This document shows, in pieces, positions 12,301 to 23,335 of a DNA stretch of 64,000 bases. The notes beneath the pieces are model-generated. The model had not been told where the DNA came from. It was given only the letters and a program-made list of their open reading frames with translations, and searched no databases. The translations under genes were made by a program, and so were the position numbers. Source of the stretch: Saxidomus purpurata (Eukaryota > Mollusca > Bivalvia > Venerida > Veneridae). The stretch is taken from contig JAFMSR010000012.1 of the NCBI GenBank assembly GCA_022818135.1, positions 4,720,456 to 4,784,455 on the forward strand. Reading direction: 5' to 3'. How positions within the stretch are numbered: position 1 is the first letter of the stretch; each line of letters begins with the position of its first letter.

Positions 12301-12597
12301 CACCTCATTTTATAGCAAAAGTACAAAAGGTTCGATAATAAAGAGAGTTTGTACTTACTTAATATCAAATAATCCCAGTGCTCTACTAAACTGCCAGCTT
12401 GCGCTACATAATTGGTATTTTACATGCAAATGACATTTGGAAACAAGTGCACTATGCAAATGCACTATGTAAATATGCATTCCATTGAAGGCGTGGGCAC
12501 TTTTGAGTATCAAATGCATATCAAAACTGTCAACTTCGAATATTGTAGCTATTTTTACTTTTCATTTATTTTTTTACTACATTAAGCATCTATCTCA

Positions 12598-12720
12598 GCA
12601 AATGAATGAATGAATGGACGAACGAACGAACAAAAGAAAGAACAGGTGAACAAATGAGCAAACAAAGGAACAAATGAAAGAAAGAATGAACTGACGAATG
12701 AAGGAAAGACAGAATAAAGT
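12598..12720. repeat. Imperfect (GAAT/GAAC)n microsatellite
   Basis: AATGAATGAATGAATGGACG, then AACGAACGAACAAAAGAAAG and further GAAC/GAAT units. No function is suggested. Confidence 0.85.
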
Positions 12721-13808
12721 CTTTACAATTGTTGTTTGCCCGATGCCTAGAACAAGTTAATTTCATTCAGCATCGGACTGTGTTACTGGTCATTTTTTAC
12801 ATTGAACAAATATCTCAATGGTAACAGTTTGAGTGGAAGGTCAACCATTTTAAATATACATTTAATATATGAATGAATGAAGCATCACTGATTTTGAAAT
12901 ATTAAACAACTAATTAAAATTGATTATTTAATCCACTGACTAATTTATTTATATGCTGGTGACTGAATAGAAAATGTAAGCCAAAGACAAACTGCTTGAC
13001 AGCAAAAATCATTATTATCTATTTTGCCTTTTTTGCTCTGAAACACTTGAAAAATGTCTCTTTGATCATTTTCTCATAAAAAAACTTTGAAGTTGGCAGT
13101 AAAAATATTTTTAGGTCCGTCGGGAGACCCAAAACAAACAATTTTTTTGGCCTTGTTTAAATTAATTTGTAAAACTATTTAGAAGCATAATCGATTTGTT
13201 AACCATTAAGAAAATTTATTTCATCAGTAAACTCTAAATCATATTTTTCAGACATTCAACTTCTTGAAGTTTACAATTAACAAACTATGAACATACAAAA
13301 CTGTCAAATTTATACATTACACTGTCGTATATCATGTCTAATTAGTGATAAATGTCATAAAGTCTAGGGTCGTTTCCTAATCATGAAGACATACAACAGA
13401 CCGTCAGTTATGTTAGGCTATGCCCTCTCATTAACGACACATAATTTAAAGAGAAATTAACACACTATGTTTCATAACTTGATTATGAATATAAAGTTTA
13501 CCAGAAAATAACATTTAAATTAAAGGTTTAATAAACTAAAATCAGTTTGCGCCAGATCAGTCTGGTCAATGATCAATCATACTCCTTATGTTTATTAATT
13601 AGAAATAAATTTTCCAAGCAGCAGTAAATTCTTTACATAATATGGCATGTCTAAGACTCGAACCAACAACCTACAGCATGTGAATAAAGATTCCTACCAC
13701 ACTGTTATCTTGTTATTCCCACAAAACAGCAGCCTTTATTTAAAAATTGATGGACCCCTCACCTGTCACTTAGTTTATGAAAATGGTTATACTCTCGTTC
13801 AAACTTAC

Positions 13809-13925
13809 CATATGAAAGCGTATCCAGTCGTCGTGGTTGTACTGGAACGTCCCTTCAAGCACAGGCGGAAGCTGGTCAGCGGCGATGTAGGAACACAACA
13901 AACCAGATGCCAACAACAGATCTAT
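13809..13925 (-). CDS. Exon: end of the CRAL-TRIO domain and entry to the spectrin region
   Basis: A 117-nt exon, phase 0 on both sides, with acceptor ATTTACAG and donor CATATG|GTAAGT. It contains DQLPPVLEGTFQYNHDDWI. The pattern QLPxxLxGTxxYxHxxWI is the end-of-domain signature of CRAL-TRIO modules in Trio, MCF2L, SESTD1 and PLEKHG4 proteins. The LEGT form (rather than FGGT) favours the puratrophin branch in my judgement. The closing WIRFHM is continued by RLDPF in the next exon. Confidence 0.9.
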
Positions 13926-14647
13926 CTGTAAATGTTTAAAATGTGACACATTTAACAACAAATTACTCTACTGGCAAAAGTTAAATATGTTACACATTTA
14001 AAATACATCCTTAGGACATCCCAAAGCTCCTCTTAATCTTTCACTATATTTTGATAAAATTGAGCACTTTGACTTACAATTTGACCAAGCTCAAACTTTT
14101 CTGCAACTTGAGGTAAAACTTTCTCCATTGACATATTCATTTGAAGATTCTGTAACCTGATTTTTCAGAATCTGACTGGAGTTTGGCAACATCAGCATAA
14201 TCCAACTAGGGGAAAGCTGGTTTAGTGACAGGTTGAACAAATGGCTACTGATTTAGGTGACATATAACATGGGAAACTGCAGTCAAATACCACACTGAAG
14301 CCACTTTAAACAACCTGTCAGGGTGTGACTGCAGACTGTAATGTACACTAATGTAGTGATATTTTGACATCCTTGAAAAACAGATTACCATACTTGTCAG
14401 CCCAAAATATATACTACTATTCTAGCCAAGTTAATAACTATATGAAGATACTCACAGCTACTCACATAACAATCAACAAAGTCAATAAAAAACACTTTTA
14501 CATTTACCCTGCCAGTGGCAAATAATTCTGCATTAGGTACATATCATGATCATTAATATAAACTAAAACAAAAAAAATCAATTCAAAAAGATGCATAACA
14601 AGCATTTAGGTAAAGGAAGACATGATTGCAGGTATCTTGGACATCAA

Positions 14648-14845
14648 GGGGAGTGGTGGTGTAAAGGTTAAGGTGTCTGTCGCTCATCCTGGAGGTTGCG
14701 GGTCCGAGCCCCACTGGGGTCACGACCGTACCTCCTCATATGACACCAGTACTGGTTTTTTTCAGGAAGAGGAATCGAGAGTGACTCGATAAGCTACAAG
14801 CTTTCTTCACAATCGAGCTAAAATGAATTGGTATAAACTATCTCA
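14648..14845 (+). mobile_element. tRNA-derived SINE, plus strand
   Basis: A tRNA-like head carries a box A-like TGGTGTAAAGG at 14656-14666 and a box B-like GGTCCGAGCCC at 14701-14711. It is followed by a body with TATGACACCAGTACTGGTTTTT and a SINE-like end in AAATGAATTGGTATAAACT. I recognise this layout from clam-type genomes. It lies inside the host-gene intron 13926-15554, opposite to the gene. Confidence 0.75.
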
Positions 14846-15084
14846 AGACATTTTAGATGCAGTAATCTGGAATGGAACCCTGTCCAAGAAATGCCATTCA
14901 ATGAGGTATCACTGTGATTATCCTGACAGCAGGTAAGGAAAATAGATCATTGTGATACAAGGTTCCTTTCATCTGACAGGCTATCATAATAGTGTGATTA
15001 CTTGTAGACAGATATACATACATTACTGATTAACTTCTGTGATAATTACTTTTACAGAGAAAAAAGTGACTGCATACAAAATCT

Positions 15085-15240
15085 CAGTGGTCTAGTTGTA
15101 AAAGCCATTGGCTTCCCAATTCCATAGGATTCTAAGGTTCGAGCCCTGATCAGACAACAAGAGACGCATTCTTGGGCAAAACACTTTACGCCGCCACATC
15201 TGTCTCATTCAATGCAGCTGACACAATGAGTATTGGTAAT
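15085..15240 (+). mobile_element. tRNA-derived SINE-like element, plus strand
   Basis: A box A-like TGGTCTAGTTGTAAAAG (about 15088-15104) and a box B-like GGTTCGAGCCC (15136-15146) stand about 45 bases apart, as in a tRNA-derived promoter. They are followed by a GACGCATTCTTGGGCAAAACAC body. The end is not sharply defined. Confidence 0.6.
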
Positions 15241-15554
15241 GAACGTAATTTTCTGGAATTTTATAAATTGGTTTCAAAAGTTTCACATGACCAATGCTCC
15301 CTAACTGTTATGTTTTTCTAAAGTTTTGTAGGTAAGTGCAAGTCCCAGTTCCAGAGATATTAGTGTTGGAGTAGGGATCAAAACTTTTAACACCTGGATT
15401 GCCAATCAAGCTTGTTACCACTAGTACATGGATCTGCTCTTAATTAAAGTTACTTGTCCTTTCCATTCACAAATGATTGATTCTACCACAGTTGGGGTCT
15501 GGAGTTTAATTTTATATATACAAAATTGCACATACATAAATCATGTCAACGTAC

Positions 15555-15659
15555 CTGGAATGATGCGTGAATATCATATATAGGAGATTTGAGCACCAAG
15601 GACTGTGTGTGTTTGTCTGCCAACAGATGGACTACAGAGATGGCCTGTGGTACATTCCC
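15555..15659 (-). CDS. Exon: CRAL-TRIO/SEC14-like domain, second strand
   Basis: A 105-nt exon, phase 0 on both sides, with acceptor TTTCAG and donor TTCCAG|GTACGT. It encodes GNVPQAISVVHLLADKHTQ, then SLVLKSPIYDIHASFQ. This matches the SEC14 strand in which the chain crosses the sheet (ISVVHLLADK; compare CIHVALIIKPD in Trio) and then runs into the loop before the last helix. It is symmetric, so skipping would keep the frame but destroy the fold. Confidence 0.88.
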
Positions 15660-17894
15660 CTGAAATATCAACAAATTTTACACATTACACAACCAGAATT
15701 TTTAAAATAAAATTTTATGAATTTTCAATCTCACCATTATTTTCTCACAATCACTCCGTCTCCAGTACACGGGTGCAACTGCCCTTTCTTAAAAACGTAG
15801 AAATGATACAGTTAAGCAAAGTAACAGCATGAGTAAAATAGCTATAATATAAAATTAATCATACTCTCGTATTTCATAATTTAGTAAATCGTCCTCTAGC
15901 ACTTTCGTTACATTTTCAGAGACAAATAGTCCAGCGTTATTATCACTACTCAAAAGTCATTATGTCCGGATACCGAGAAAACCTTGTTGACCATTACTGT
16001 AACTCTAAATCACCTTTATTGTGGCGTTACCTTGAAATAAATTACGAGCAACATGTCATAAAGCAATAAGCCTCTGACCTCAATCTTATCATCGTGAAAT
16101 AACATTCCAACTTACTTAGTGATATACGAATGTTTTTTCCATACCTATCTGCTAACATACCATCTTCACATTGACCATATGGGAAAAGGACGTAAGCCCA
16201 CAATTGAACTTTTAAAATAATTCTTCTTTTTTTTTTTTTAAACATCTCTTTTCTAGAAACAGTTTTTATACCTGACTGTATTTCATCAAAATAATACCAC
16301 AACCAATTCCATGGTACACCATTTACAAAACCAACTTACTAACATTTTTTTAAAAGTACACCCTTTATGAAACTAATTTCTTAATTTCTTTCATTAGGCA
16401 CCTTTTTTTAAAAAAATATTATATATCAATTATTTTCAATCTACATACATTATAAAAACAATTTCTTCATTACTTTTTTGATAACGAAACCATTTCGTAT
16501 TTTTCATGGTAGCCAACCTTTATTTAAATAATAAGTAACCTATCGTTATAGTGCACCCTTGATTTTAACAAAATGAGATCAATTACTTACTACAAAGTGT
16601 CAGCATTGCTTGGAATATTTTTCTTATTTTACTGTTATATATACATTTACACAAAATGAAGTTCTCCTTCTAGCTAAATATTAATCCTCTAGCAAAAACT
16701 GCTGGCACTTGGCACTAAAATACTCCATTTATTATCTTTACTGTTATATTTCATTAAACTGTCCTCCACTGAGAATTATATTTCCACATGAATAAACTCT
16801 TCCATTCACCATAAAATTTCCAAGTAGTTAAATTGGTGAAAATACTATTTCAACTAACACTTTATTGTACCAGCGGCAAATTTTTAAAAATTAATTTTTC
16901 CGTTTTCAAGCAAAATTAATCCATTCACCATTTATCACCATAAAACCCAAAATCAACAAAAATGCATGAACCCTTACACCATCATTTTTTAGTGACCACG
17001 AAAAGCTGCACACTCAGCCTCAGTTATTGACAGTTATCACACTCCTGAATCTGCACAGTAAACAAACTGACAGCCGCAGTAATCACACCCCTGAATCTGC
17101 TCTCAGTAAACAAACTGGGCTACAGGTGTTTCCCAAATGTATACCCGATATATAGGCCCTTCCAGAAAGTTTCACACTATCTATATGTTAATGTGTCGAC
17201 AATAAATAATCTATGAGATATAATCCGTGACATAATTGCTTACTTATATATCAGCTTATCAATGATAGCAGGTATCCCGGTCTATCTTTTAATCTTAACT
17301 ACCTGTATATTTCATGAATTTACTTGTGTTTCTTATGTACTAGGGTCAATCACCCTCAAGCAACAACTTGTGGGGTATTATCTTGTATTTTCTTAGCACT
17401 TGCAGACCTGTCTTAACATATGTTTCAGCTCAGGGTTCAGGAAATGCACAGATCATTCTTTTTAAACATCTGAAAACCTCTTGAGTAACAATTAAACTTT
17501 AAATGCAGTTATATAAATAACAGGATTAACTCTTGTTACATTTATCTTGGAATTCCCGCGCTTAAATTTCTAAAAATGCGGTGATCTAACTTCAAAACTT
17601 TGTGCATGTGTGCCAAAAGACTCCAGAAGTCAAACATGTGATATTAAATTGCACCCACACACAGTAAATGTGATATTCTCCAAATTAGAAAAATCCATTT
17701 TGTTTCTTTATTGCCAAGTGTGACGTAATTCTTTTGATTAATTCTTCTTTTCAACAGATTTATTTACAATCTAGTTATAAAAACTGAAACAATTCATTCT
17801 AGCCAGGTATAGCCTACAGTATCACATTGCATGTTTATGGCAACTTTTCAAAATTGATTGTTTCGACAGTATGCCTGTCAACTTCTTATTCTGC

Positions 17895-18115
17895 TGTCAG
17901 CAAGGGACTTTCCTCTGTGGCAGGCAGCAAATGACTTCTTTCCTTTGTGGCCAGCAGAAAGTGACTTTCATTTGTGGCCAGCAGCAAGTAACTTTCATTT
18001 GTGTCTGGCAGCAAGTGACTTTCCTTTGTGCCTGGCAGCAAGTGACTTTTATTTGTGGCTGGCAGCAAGTGACTTTCATTTGTGGCTTGCAGTAAGTGAC
18101 TTTCATTTTTGGCTA
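17895..18115. repeat. 27-bp minisatellite, about 8 copies
   Basis: The unit is close to CAGCAAGTGACTTTCATTTG plus TGGCTGG, with single-base variants and one 3-bp insertion. Because the unit is a multiple of three, several frames stay open across it. The apparent protein-coding potential here is therefore explained by the repeat. It lies in host-gene intron 15660-20857. Confidence 0.88.
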
Positions 18116-18972
18116 GTGCAGAGCACAGGTCATCTGCAGGGATTTTCCAAAACATGTCCAGCCAAATAATATAAAGTCCAACATACTTGACTGATTTTGA
18201 CTCATTTACAATACTCAACACGTGCTGTACAGTCAGTGAGAACCCCTCTAAACAATTAATGGACCTGTCCAAATTGAAAGACGGACGAGCGCATTTTAGA
18301 AAAAAAATAGCAGGGTCGGGATAAAAGAGAAAGTTACTGAGTAAGAAGCAGCGCATACCTGGAAAATGTAAATTTCAGTGACACCTACTGTCAAAGCATT
18401 ACAGTGATTAAGTGAATGGATTATTTCAATATTTCCTTCATTAACAAATTATTACTGCATATTAAGTAAAGGTAAACATTTTCTTTGTTAATTTGTTAAT
18501 CCGGATTACATTTAGTACAGGTCAATTTAATCTGCCAGTTTTAACAAATCAACTGACCAATCAATGCATGAAAAGAAATGATTACCAAAACATATTGCCA
18601 AAAACATAAAGAAGAATATAATTATAAAGCAAGGCAAACGGAGAAAATCAGGGGTATAAGCCTCTGCAGAGAGCATGTACTGACAAATTTCATTTTTGTC
18701 TCTGATATATCATATCTCTTTTGCAGAAAAGTATTAGAACATAATAGAAATGGCAGAAAGACAAGATTTCTTAGCCTTTTTTATGTTTACCCTGAAAAAA
18801 TTGAAGATTAAAAATAGACCCTGACCCTTCAGAAACCAAAGAATACCCAATTTCCAACAAAGGCAAAATCTGAACGCACAGCATTTTCCTGATCTGAATG
18901 CAACACTCTTTCCCAATCTGAACACATGAAAGCAAAAACAAAACTGCAGGGTGATATACAAAAGACTATTAC

Positions 18973-18990
18973 CTTCTCTTGTTCAGATTC
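18973..18990 (-). CDS. Candidate 18-nt microexon (ESEQEK) within the CRAL-TRIO region
   Basis: On the minus strand, GAATCTGAACAAGAGAAG is preceded by a T-rich tract and ATGCAG and followed by GTAATA. Its length is a multiple of three. It sits in a phase-0 intron, between an exon ending LYLFE and one starting GNVPQ, so inclusion adds six residues, ESEQEK, without a frame change. Small size, preserved frame and strongly charged content are typical of regulated animal microexons. There is no transcript evidence. Sites this short can arise by chance, so the call is provisional. Confidence 0.45.
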
Positions 18991-20457
18991 CTGCATTTAA
19001 AGCATAAAAAAGTTTTTAAAAATGTGAATTTCTTCTTATTGTAATTATTTACTAATGTGTAAATAAATTATTCTGAGGGATTCTAATTAACAGTAAGTGA
19101 AACTCTTCATAAAACTGCAGCTTCTTTCATCATATCGGTCCTTTTGTTACAAAGGAAGATTTCAAATATAAGACTGTTAAAATATCACTAAAAAGGTGAA
19201 TAAATGCCAAAAGTTATTTTCTATGCGAATATTCAAAATCATGTGAACAATATTACACCATTTTTGACGGCATATCAGCCCGTGCTTCAAACATGTCAAA
19301 GCATTGTTTATGGCATAATGATAAAACCTAATTTTGCTACTCTTTACATATACAGACTTCATAGCGAGTCATGTTAAAATACTTATTTACTAATCTATAA
19401 GGAAATGGAAAATAATAATATCAACGTAAATATTTTACATTACAACAACAAAGAGCACAGTAAGACTTATTTTCAATAATATTGAAATACCTTAGACTCA
19501 GAAATCTTGATTTCTGATAAAACATCGAAATTTATTTTTAAAAATTCTATAAACATTATTTTTCCGGCACCATCAAGTCACCACCCTTACTTCATTAGGG
19601 AAATAATGAAAAAACAGAATTAGAAATTTAAACATACCTTGAATTTTGATAATATCTTTATTTATTCCGATAAAGATCTTGTGTAAACTGACTTTAATCA
19701 ACCAGGTCTAATTCATAAAATGGAGTGCAATGATTTTGACAATGGTCCAATCAGTAGATTATCAAGATTTAGACCATTTGTTACAAATTAATCCATACAT
19801 ACTAAGATAACCGAAATCACCCACAAAATCTGGATGAATTCCAACCGTATTATTAAGTTAATTGACAATGATTAAATATCTGCATCATTTGTTGCTAAAA
19901 ATAAATTTTTCATGAACAGAATGCTGTCTACTGAAGCAAGTTACAACTTCTCAACATAACACAAGAGAGTCCAATCACTGAAAGTGATTAATAACCCAAC
20001 TAATGCTCCTTAGACTCAAATAAAAATGAATTTTACAGTATCAGGGGACATAATCCTGTAATTTTATCTCTACACAGTTATTGCACCTTCTGTAACTTAT
20101 AATGGCAGATACAAGGTTTGAAAGCAATGCAGGAAATTCTTATTAAGTTATATTGATTTATATTTTTGTAATAGGCCGGAAGGCAACAGGAGCAACACCT
20201 ATAAAGTCCTCTCTCCATCCTCAAACTTGTTTGGCGGGGAATGGTAAGAAAATGGTTATTGCAGATCAGTTACAGTGATCAAACCCATTGTGGACTTACA
20301 CACTCTCACACACCAAAGGGTCTTTAATCGCTTGTACGACCTAAATATTGGTTTTAAATATAGTTCTATATAGCTGTTGAACCCTAATACATGTAACAAA
20401 TGAGCAATTTTAATGAAGAAATTCCTGGAATTAGCCTCGCTGGAATGTTACCACGGT

Positions 20458-20469
20458 GCATTCTGGGAA
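20458..20469 (-). promoter_or_regulatory. ZNF143/Staf-like motif
   Basis: The minus strand reads TTCCCAGAATGC, the core of the ZNF143/Staf site, in a locally GC-richer patch (CCTCGCTGGAATGTTACCAC...). It lies about 0.4 kb downstream of exon 20858-20957 in gene orientation. Such sites usually mark promoters in animals. Whether it acts here is unknown, and a 12-base match can occur by chance. Confidence 0.25.
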
Positions 20470-20654
20470 AACTTGGAACTGTATTGCGATGGTAATTAAC
20501 ACTTGCATGAAACACTGTGAAATTCATAAACATAAGTAGATTTTACCATTAAGTGTACAGAATTCCACCTCCTTCCTGCTGGGGAAATTAACATTAAGCT
20601 AAATGAAACAGCATTAATTTTTATACTGTTCCTGCCATAACTAAAATACAGTGA

Positions 20655-20775
20655 ATGTCTGCCATTGCAACCAGTGTAGATCATGATCAGCCCACAAATC
20701 CAGGCCGTCTGATCATGATCTGCACTTTTCGCTATTCAGTTAAGTTTTAATAACCATCCCTTTGAACAAATTTTT
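20655..20775. repeat. Hairpin repeat family (GCAGATCATGATC arms), full copy
   Basis: The left arm CCAGTGTAGATCATGATCAG (20671-20690) and the right arm CTGATCATGATCTGCACT (20709-20726) are inverted around an 18-base spacer. They are followed by the family's flank TTCGCTATTCAGTTAAG and CCCTTTGAACAAA. This is probably a MITE-like element, because the same arms and flanks recur at unrelated places in the window. Confidence 0.75.
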
Positions 20776-20857
20776 TTTATAATGGTATTGTGACAGAAGA
20801 ATGAGAAGGGACAATTTTGCATAACCAATAGGTGTCAGTTATTACAAATATACACAC

Positions 20858-20957
20858 CTCGAACAAGTAAAGTGATTCGAGCAGCGTGTTGATGGTAGAC
20901 GTGGTACAGCCTCGGATATCCGCCACGATTGTAAGACCTCGACAACGAACTGTCTCT
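20858..20957 (-). CDS. Exon: CRAL-TRIO/SEC14-like domain, core beta strand
   Basis: A 100-nt exon, phase 2 in and phase 0 out, with acceptor CACTTGCAG and donor TCGAG|GTGTGT. It encodes RGLTIVADIRGCTTSTINT, then LLESLYLFE. RGLTxVxDxRG...INxLLExL matches the central strand and helix of the SEC14-like fold in Trio, Kalirin and DBS (RGFTVIVDMRG...IKPLLKIL in Trio). It is followed in the intron by a candidate 18-nt microexon that would insert exactly at this exon's phase-0 end. Confidence 0.9.
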
Positions 20958-21458
20958 CTGCAAGTGTAACAGTGCAAACATTACTGTTGATGAGCTATAA
21001 AACGTCTAATCAAATCAAAGAGACAGAAATCAATATGAAATTGTCTAACGGGATGTGCTCGACAAGGTAATTTCTAAAAAAAACAGACGTTTCCTTGCTA
21101 GTTAGACACAATTTGTGAAGAGTATATGGATATAGACTATTATTTTGAATCCCCTGTCTTCTCTAAAAGTAGGAAATAGTTTCAACCTTTTTATGTTAAG
21201 TAATGCTATATCAACAAGTTCAAGGGGATATAACTCTGTAATACCTCAGCAAATACATGCAAATATTGCCTTGAACAACTACGCTTCATTGGTAGCCAAG
21301 TTTCATTGTAATCCCTTGAAACTGAGGAAGAAGTCTGCACCACAAACAACATACGTTACAGACCTAATTAACAAACAAACCAGGCAAGTCAAATATACGC
21401 TAGACAAAGTTCTTTTGCAGGAGTATAATAACACAATTATTTTAGAGAAAAATCCAAC

Positions 21459-21582
21459 CTTGGGACGGAATAATAGTACATGATGAGACGTGCGAGATCT
21501 GTACTGTTGATCAGCTGATTCTTCCACAGGGAGCTACTCGTAAATATGAACAGCACTGCATTACCATCTAGGTCTCGGCAAC
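21459..21582 (-). CDS. Exon: CRAL-TRIO/SEC14-like domain, first strand-helix unit
   Basis: A 124-nt exon, phase 1 in and phase 2 out, with acceptor CTTTCAG and donor CAAG|GTTGGA. It encodes CRDLDGNAVLFIFTSSS, then a helix ending DLARLIMYYYSVPR. The pattern GxRDxxGxxxLxF, a polar loop and DLxRLIxYLxxIP is the one seen in Trio/Kalirin/DBS SEC14 modules. That module binds lipid or acts as an autoinhibitory surface in family members. The splice rebuilds an Arg codon with the next exon. Confidence 0.88.
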
Positions 21583-21879
21583 CTGAAAGCAAGTAGTTTA
21601 TTACAATATAATAGTTCATTTAAAATGCAACTAATCCACATTCTCATTCTGCCATAAATAACGTCAAGAATATATTAGAACAGCCATCTAGTTACCATTA
21701 TATAATGATTGTAATTTACAAGAATTTACGATGATTTCCCAGTCTCGTCTACGCCAGCAGCTTCACTGTTCTGTATTTGATGCTGCTATGTAAATGACGC
21801 AGAAAAAGTGCAGACAAAGTTCCTATCATATGTTATCCCTGACATTTGCAACTGTCAATCTACATTTACCACCACCAAA

Positions 21880-22020
21880 GGTCATGATCTGCAGGTACGT
21901 CTGTGCAATGTTCGCTATTCAGTTAGTGAATTTTGTGTCACCACCCCTTTGAACAAACTATGGTTCTGTCCAAATTAAGAGATGGAAAAGTCTATTTTAG
22001 AAATTTAGCAGAGTTAGGGT
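21880..22020. repeat. Hairpin repeat family, right-arm remnant with its flank
   Basis: GGTCATGATCTGCAGGTACG is followed by TTCGCTATTCAGTTAGTG, CCACCCCTTTGAACAAAC and CTGTCCAAATTAAGAGATGG. The same flank without the arm is seen at 18220-18320, which shows how the element decays. Confidence 0.55.
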
Positions 22021-22114
22021 TTATTTCTAACATGACGAATCCCTGATTCCCAATTTACAAATTTGTTTATTTATACTAAATTATTTATTCAGGATTACGA
22101 AACAAGATCTTACA

Positions 22115-22312
22115 ACTTGGATTAATCACTCTCAGGACTCACTCTAGATGGAATCAATCTCGAAGCGAGAGGAGAGAGGCAATGAGGAAATATCTGTGTC
22201 TTGCCTGAGGACACTACAGTAACTACCATGGCACTAGTGGAATTGGACCCAGGACCCTCGGAACATGAGGCAAATGCGCTAGCACTGCGCCATGGAGACT
22301 CCACAGTTGAAT
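22115..22312 (-). mobile_element. tRNA-derived SINE, minus strand
   Basis: The reverse complement carries CATGGCGCAGTGCTAGCGC (box A), then GGGTCCAATTCCACTAGTGC (box B region), then GTGTCCTCAGGCAAGACACAG and a TCTCGCTTCGAGATTGATTCC hairpin-like end. The tRNA-head structure is clear. It shares GTGTCC...AGGCAA with the copy at 10.1 kb. Confidence 0.65.
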
Positions 22313-23264
22313 AAATCATCATATAAAACCTCACCTGTGTTGGTCAAGTGGCCCTCTGTTAATTGTTATAAACTTATCCCAATAAATGCATCGTTTTGTT
22401 TATTATCCTTTAAATTAAGAACTATCTATGCCATAATGGTCTCTAACCATCAGGGATAAGCTATCTTATTTATCTAATCATGGCTTAATAGACAATATAT
22501 GTTAGGCAATTATGGCATATCAGGGATTTACTTAATTGGATAAACAGTAACAAGGCAAGACAAACAATGAGGTGTCTGTCTGGGGTGGGGATTGTCTCTA
22601 ATCCCTTTCCCAGACAGGAAACCAACACTTTAATTAGACAGAATAGCATTAGGCACTGCATGATCGAAGCTTAAAACAAATTTAAACACATTTTAAATTA
22701 CGAATCATGGGTATCTATCAGTTCTATAGTGGTAAAGTTTATTTGTAGGCCCGTAGTCTACCTTCCAAAAAGTTGGGTGTGTAATGAATCACAAAGCTAC
22801 TTATTTCTTTGCATTTTTTTCTTCTAAATTTCATAGAACCGATGATTATAGCTGGTAGCAGCCAATGCAATTAGTAAGTGTTTGGATTTTCATTGGATGG
22901 CAAACAAAGCTGCCCACTACATTAGTAAGTTAATTTATCTACAGAAATAAGACAGTCTCCTGGTATCATCACTTACGTCCTCATTTCTAATTTCCATTTA
23001 AATGGATGAACGCTAATTATATACACATCGTATATATGATGGACTTTTCGTATGACTTTCAGCTGAAAACAACAGGATGGTGGAAGTAACGGCCTTATTC
23101 TGAAACTAATGGGATTCAGACTTTGTACCATGTAGATTGTAGGTCTCCTATAGGTACCATCACTCTGGAGTATCATTTCAACCCTTCTTGCGCTATAAAT
23201 TTAAAAACTTGACTTTTCCGTCATTCAGTTTCGACAGTAATATTAATTGTTGATTAGAGTGCTT

Positions 23265-23335
23265 GCTGATGAAACTTTACCGACTGAATAGTGAGCAGTG
23301 TAGATCATGATCTCACTGCATGGACATTCACTGAT
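23265..23335. repeat. Hairpin repeat family, remnant
   Basis: CGACTGAATAGTGAGCAGTG then TAGATCATGATCTCACTGC. One arm is readable and the second collapsed into CTCACTGCATGGAC. Confidence 0.45.

Larger units (their letters stand above)
11615..13808. other. Intron sequence
   Basis: It holds the TACAGTCGAACC repeat, the GAAT/GAAC microsatellite and otherwise featureless AT-rich DNA. Confidence 0.6.
15660..20857. other. Intron sequence with minisatellite and candidate microexon
   Basis: A 5.2-kb phase-0 intron. It contains the 27-bp minisatellite, a hairpin-family flank remnant (18220-18320), the 18-nt candidate microexon and the hairpin copy at 20.67 kb. Nothing else is supported. Confidence 0.6.

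Noticed and set aside
14656..14720. Possible functional tRNA gene
   Set aside because: Boxes A and B are present, but no cloverleaf with a proper acceptor stem forms and a SINE body follows.
19631..19700. 50-nt minus-strand segment ending AAG|GTATGT
   Set aside because: Its only open frame runs from phase 2 to phase 1, incompatible with the phase-0 intron it lies in.
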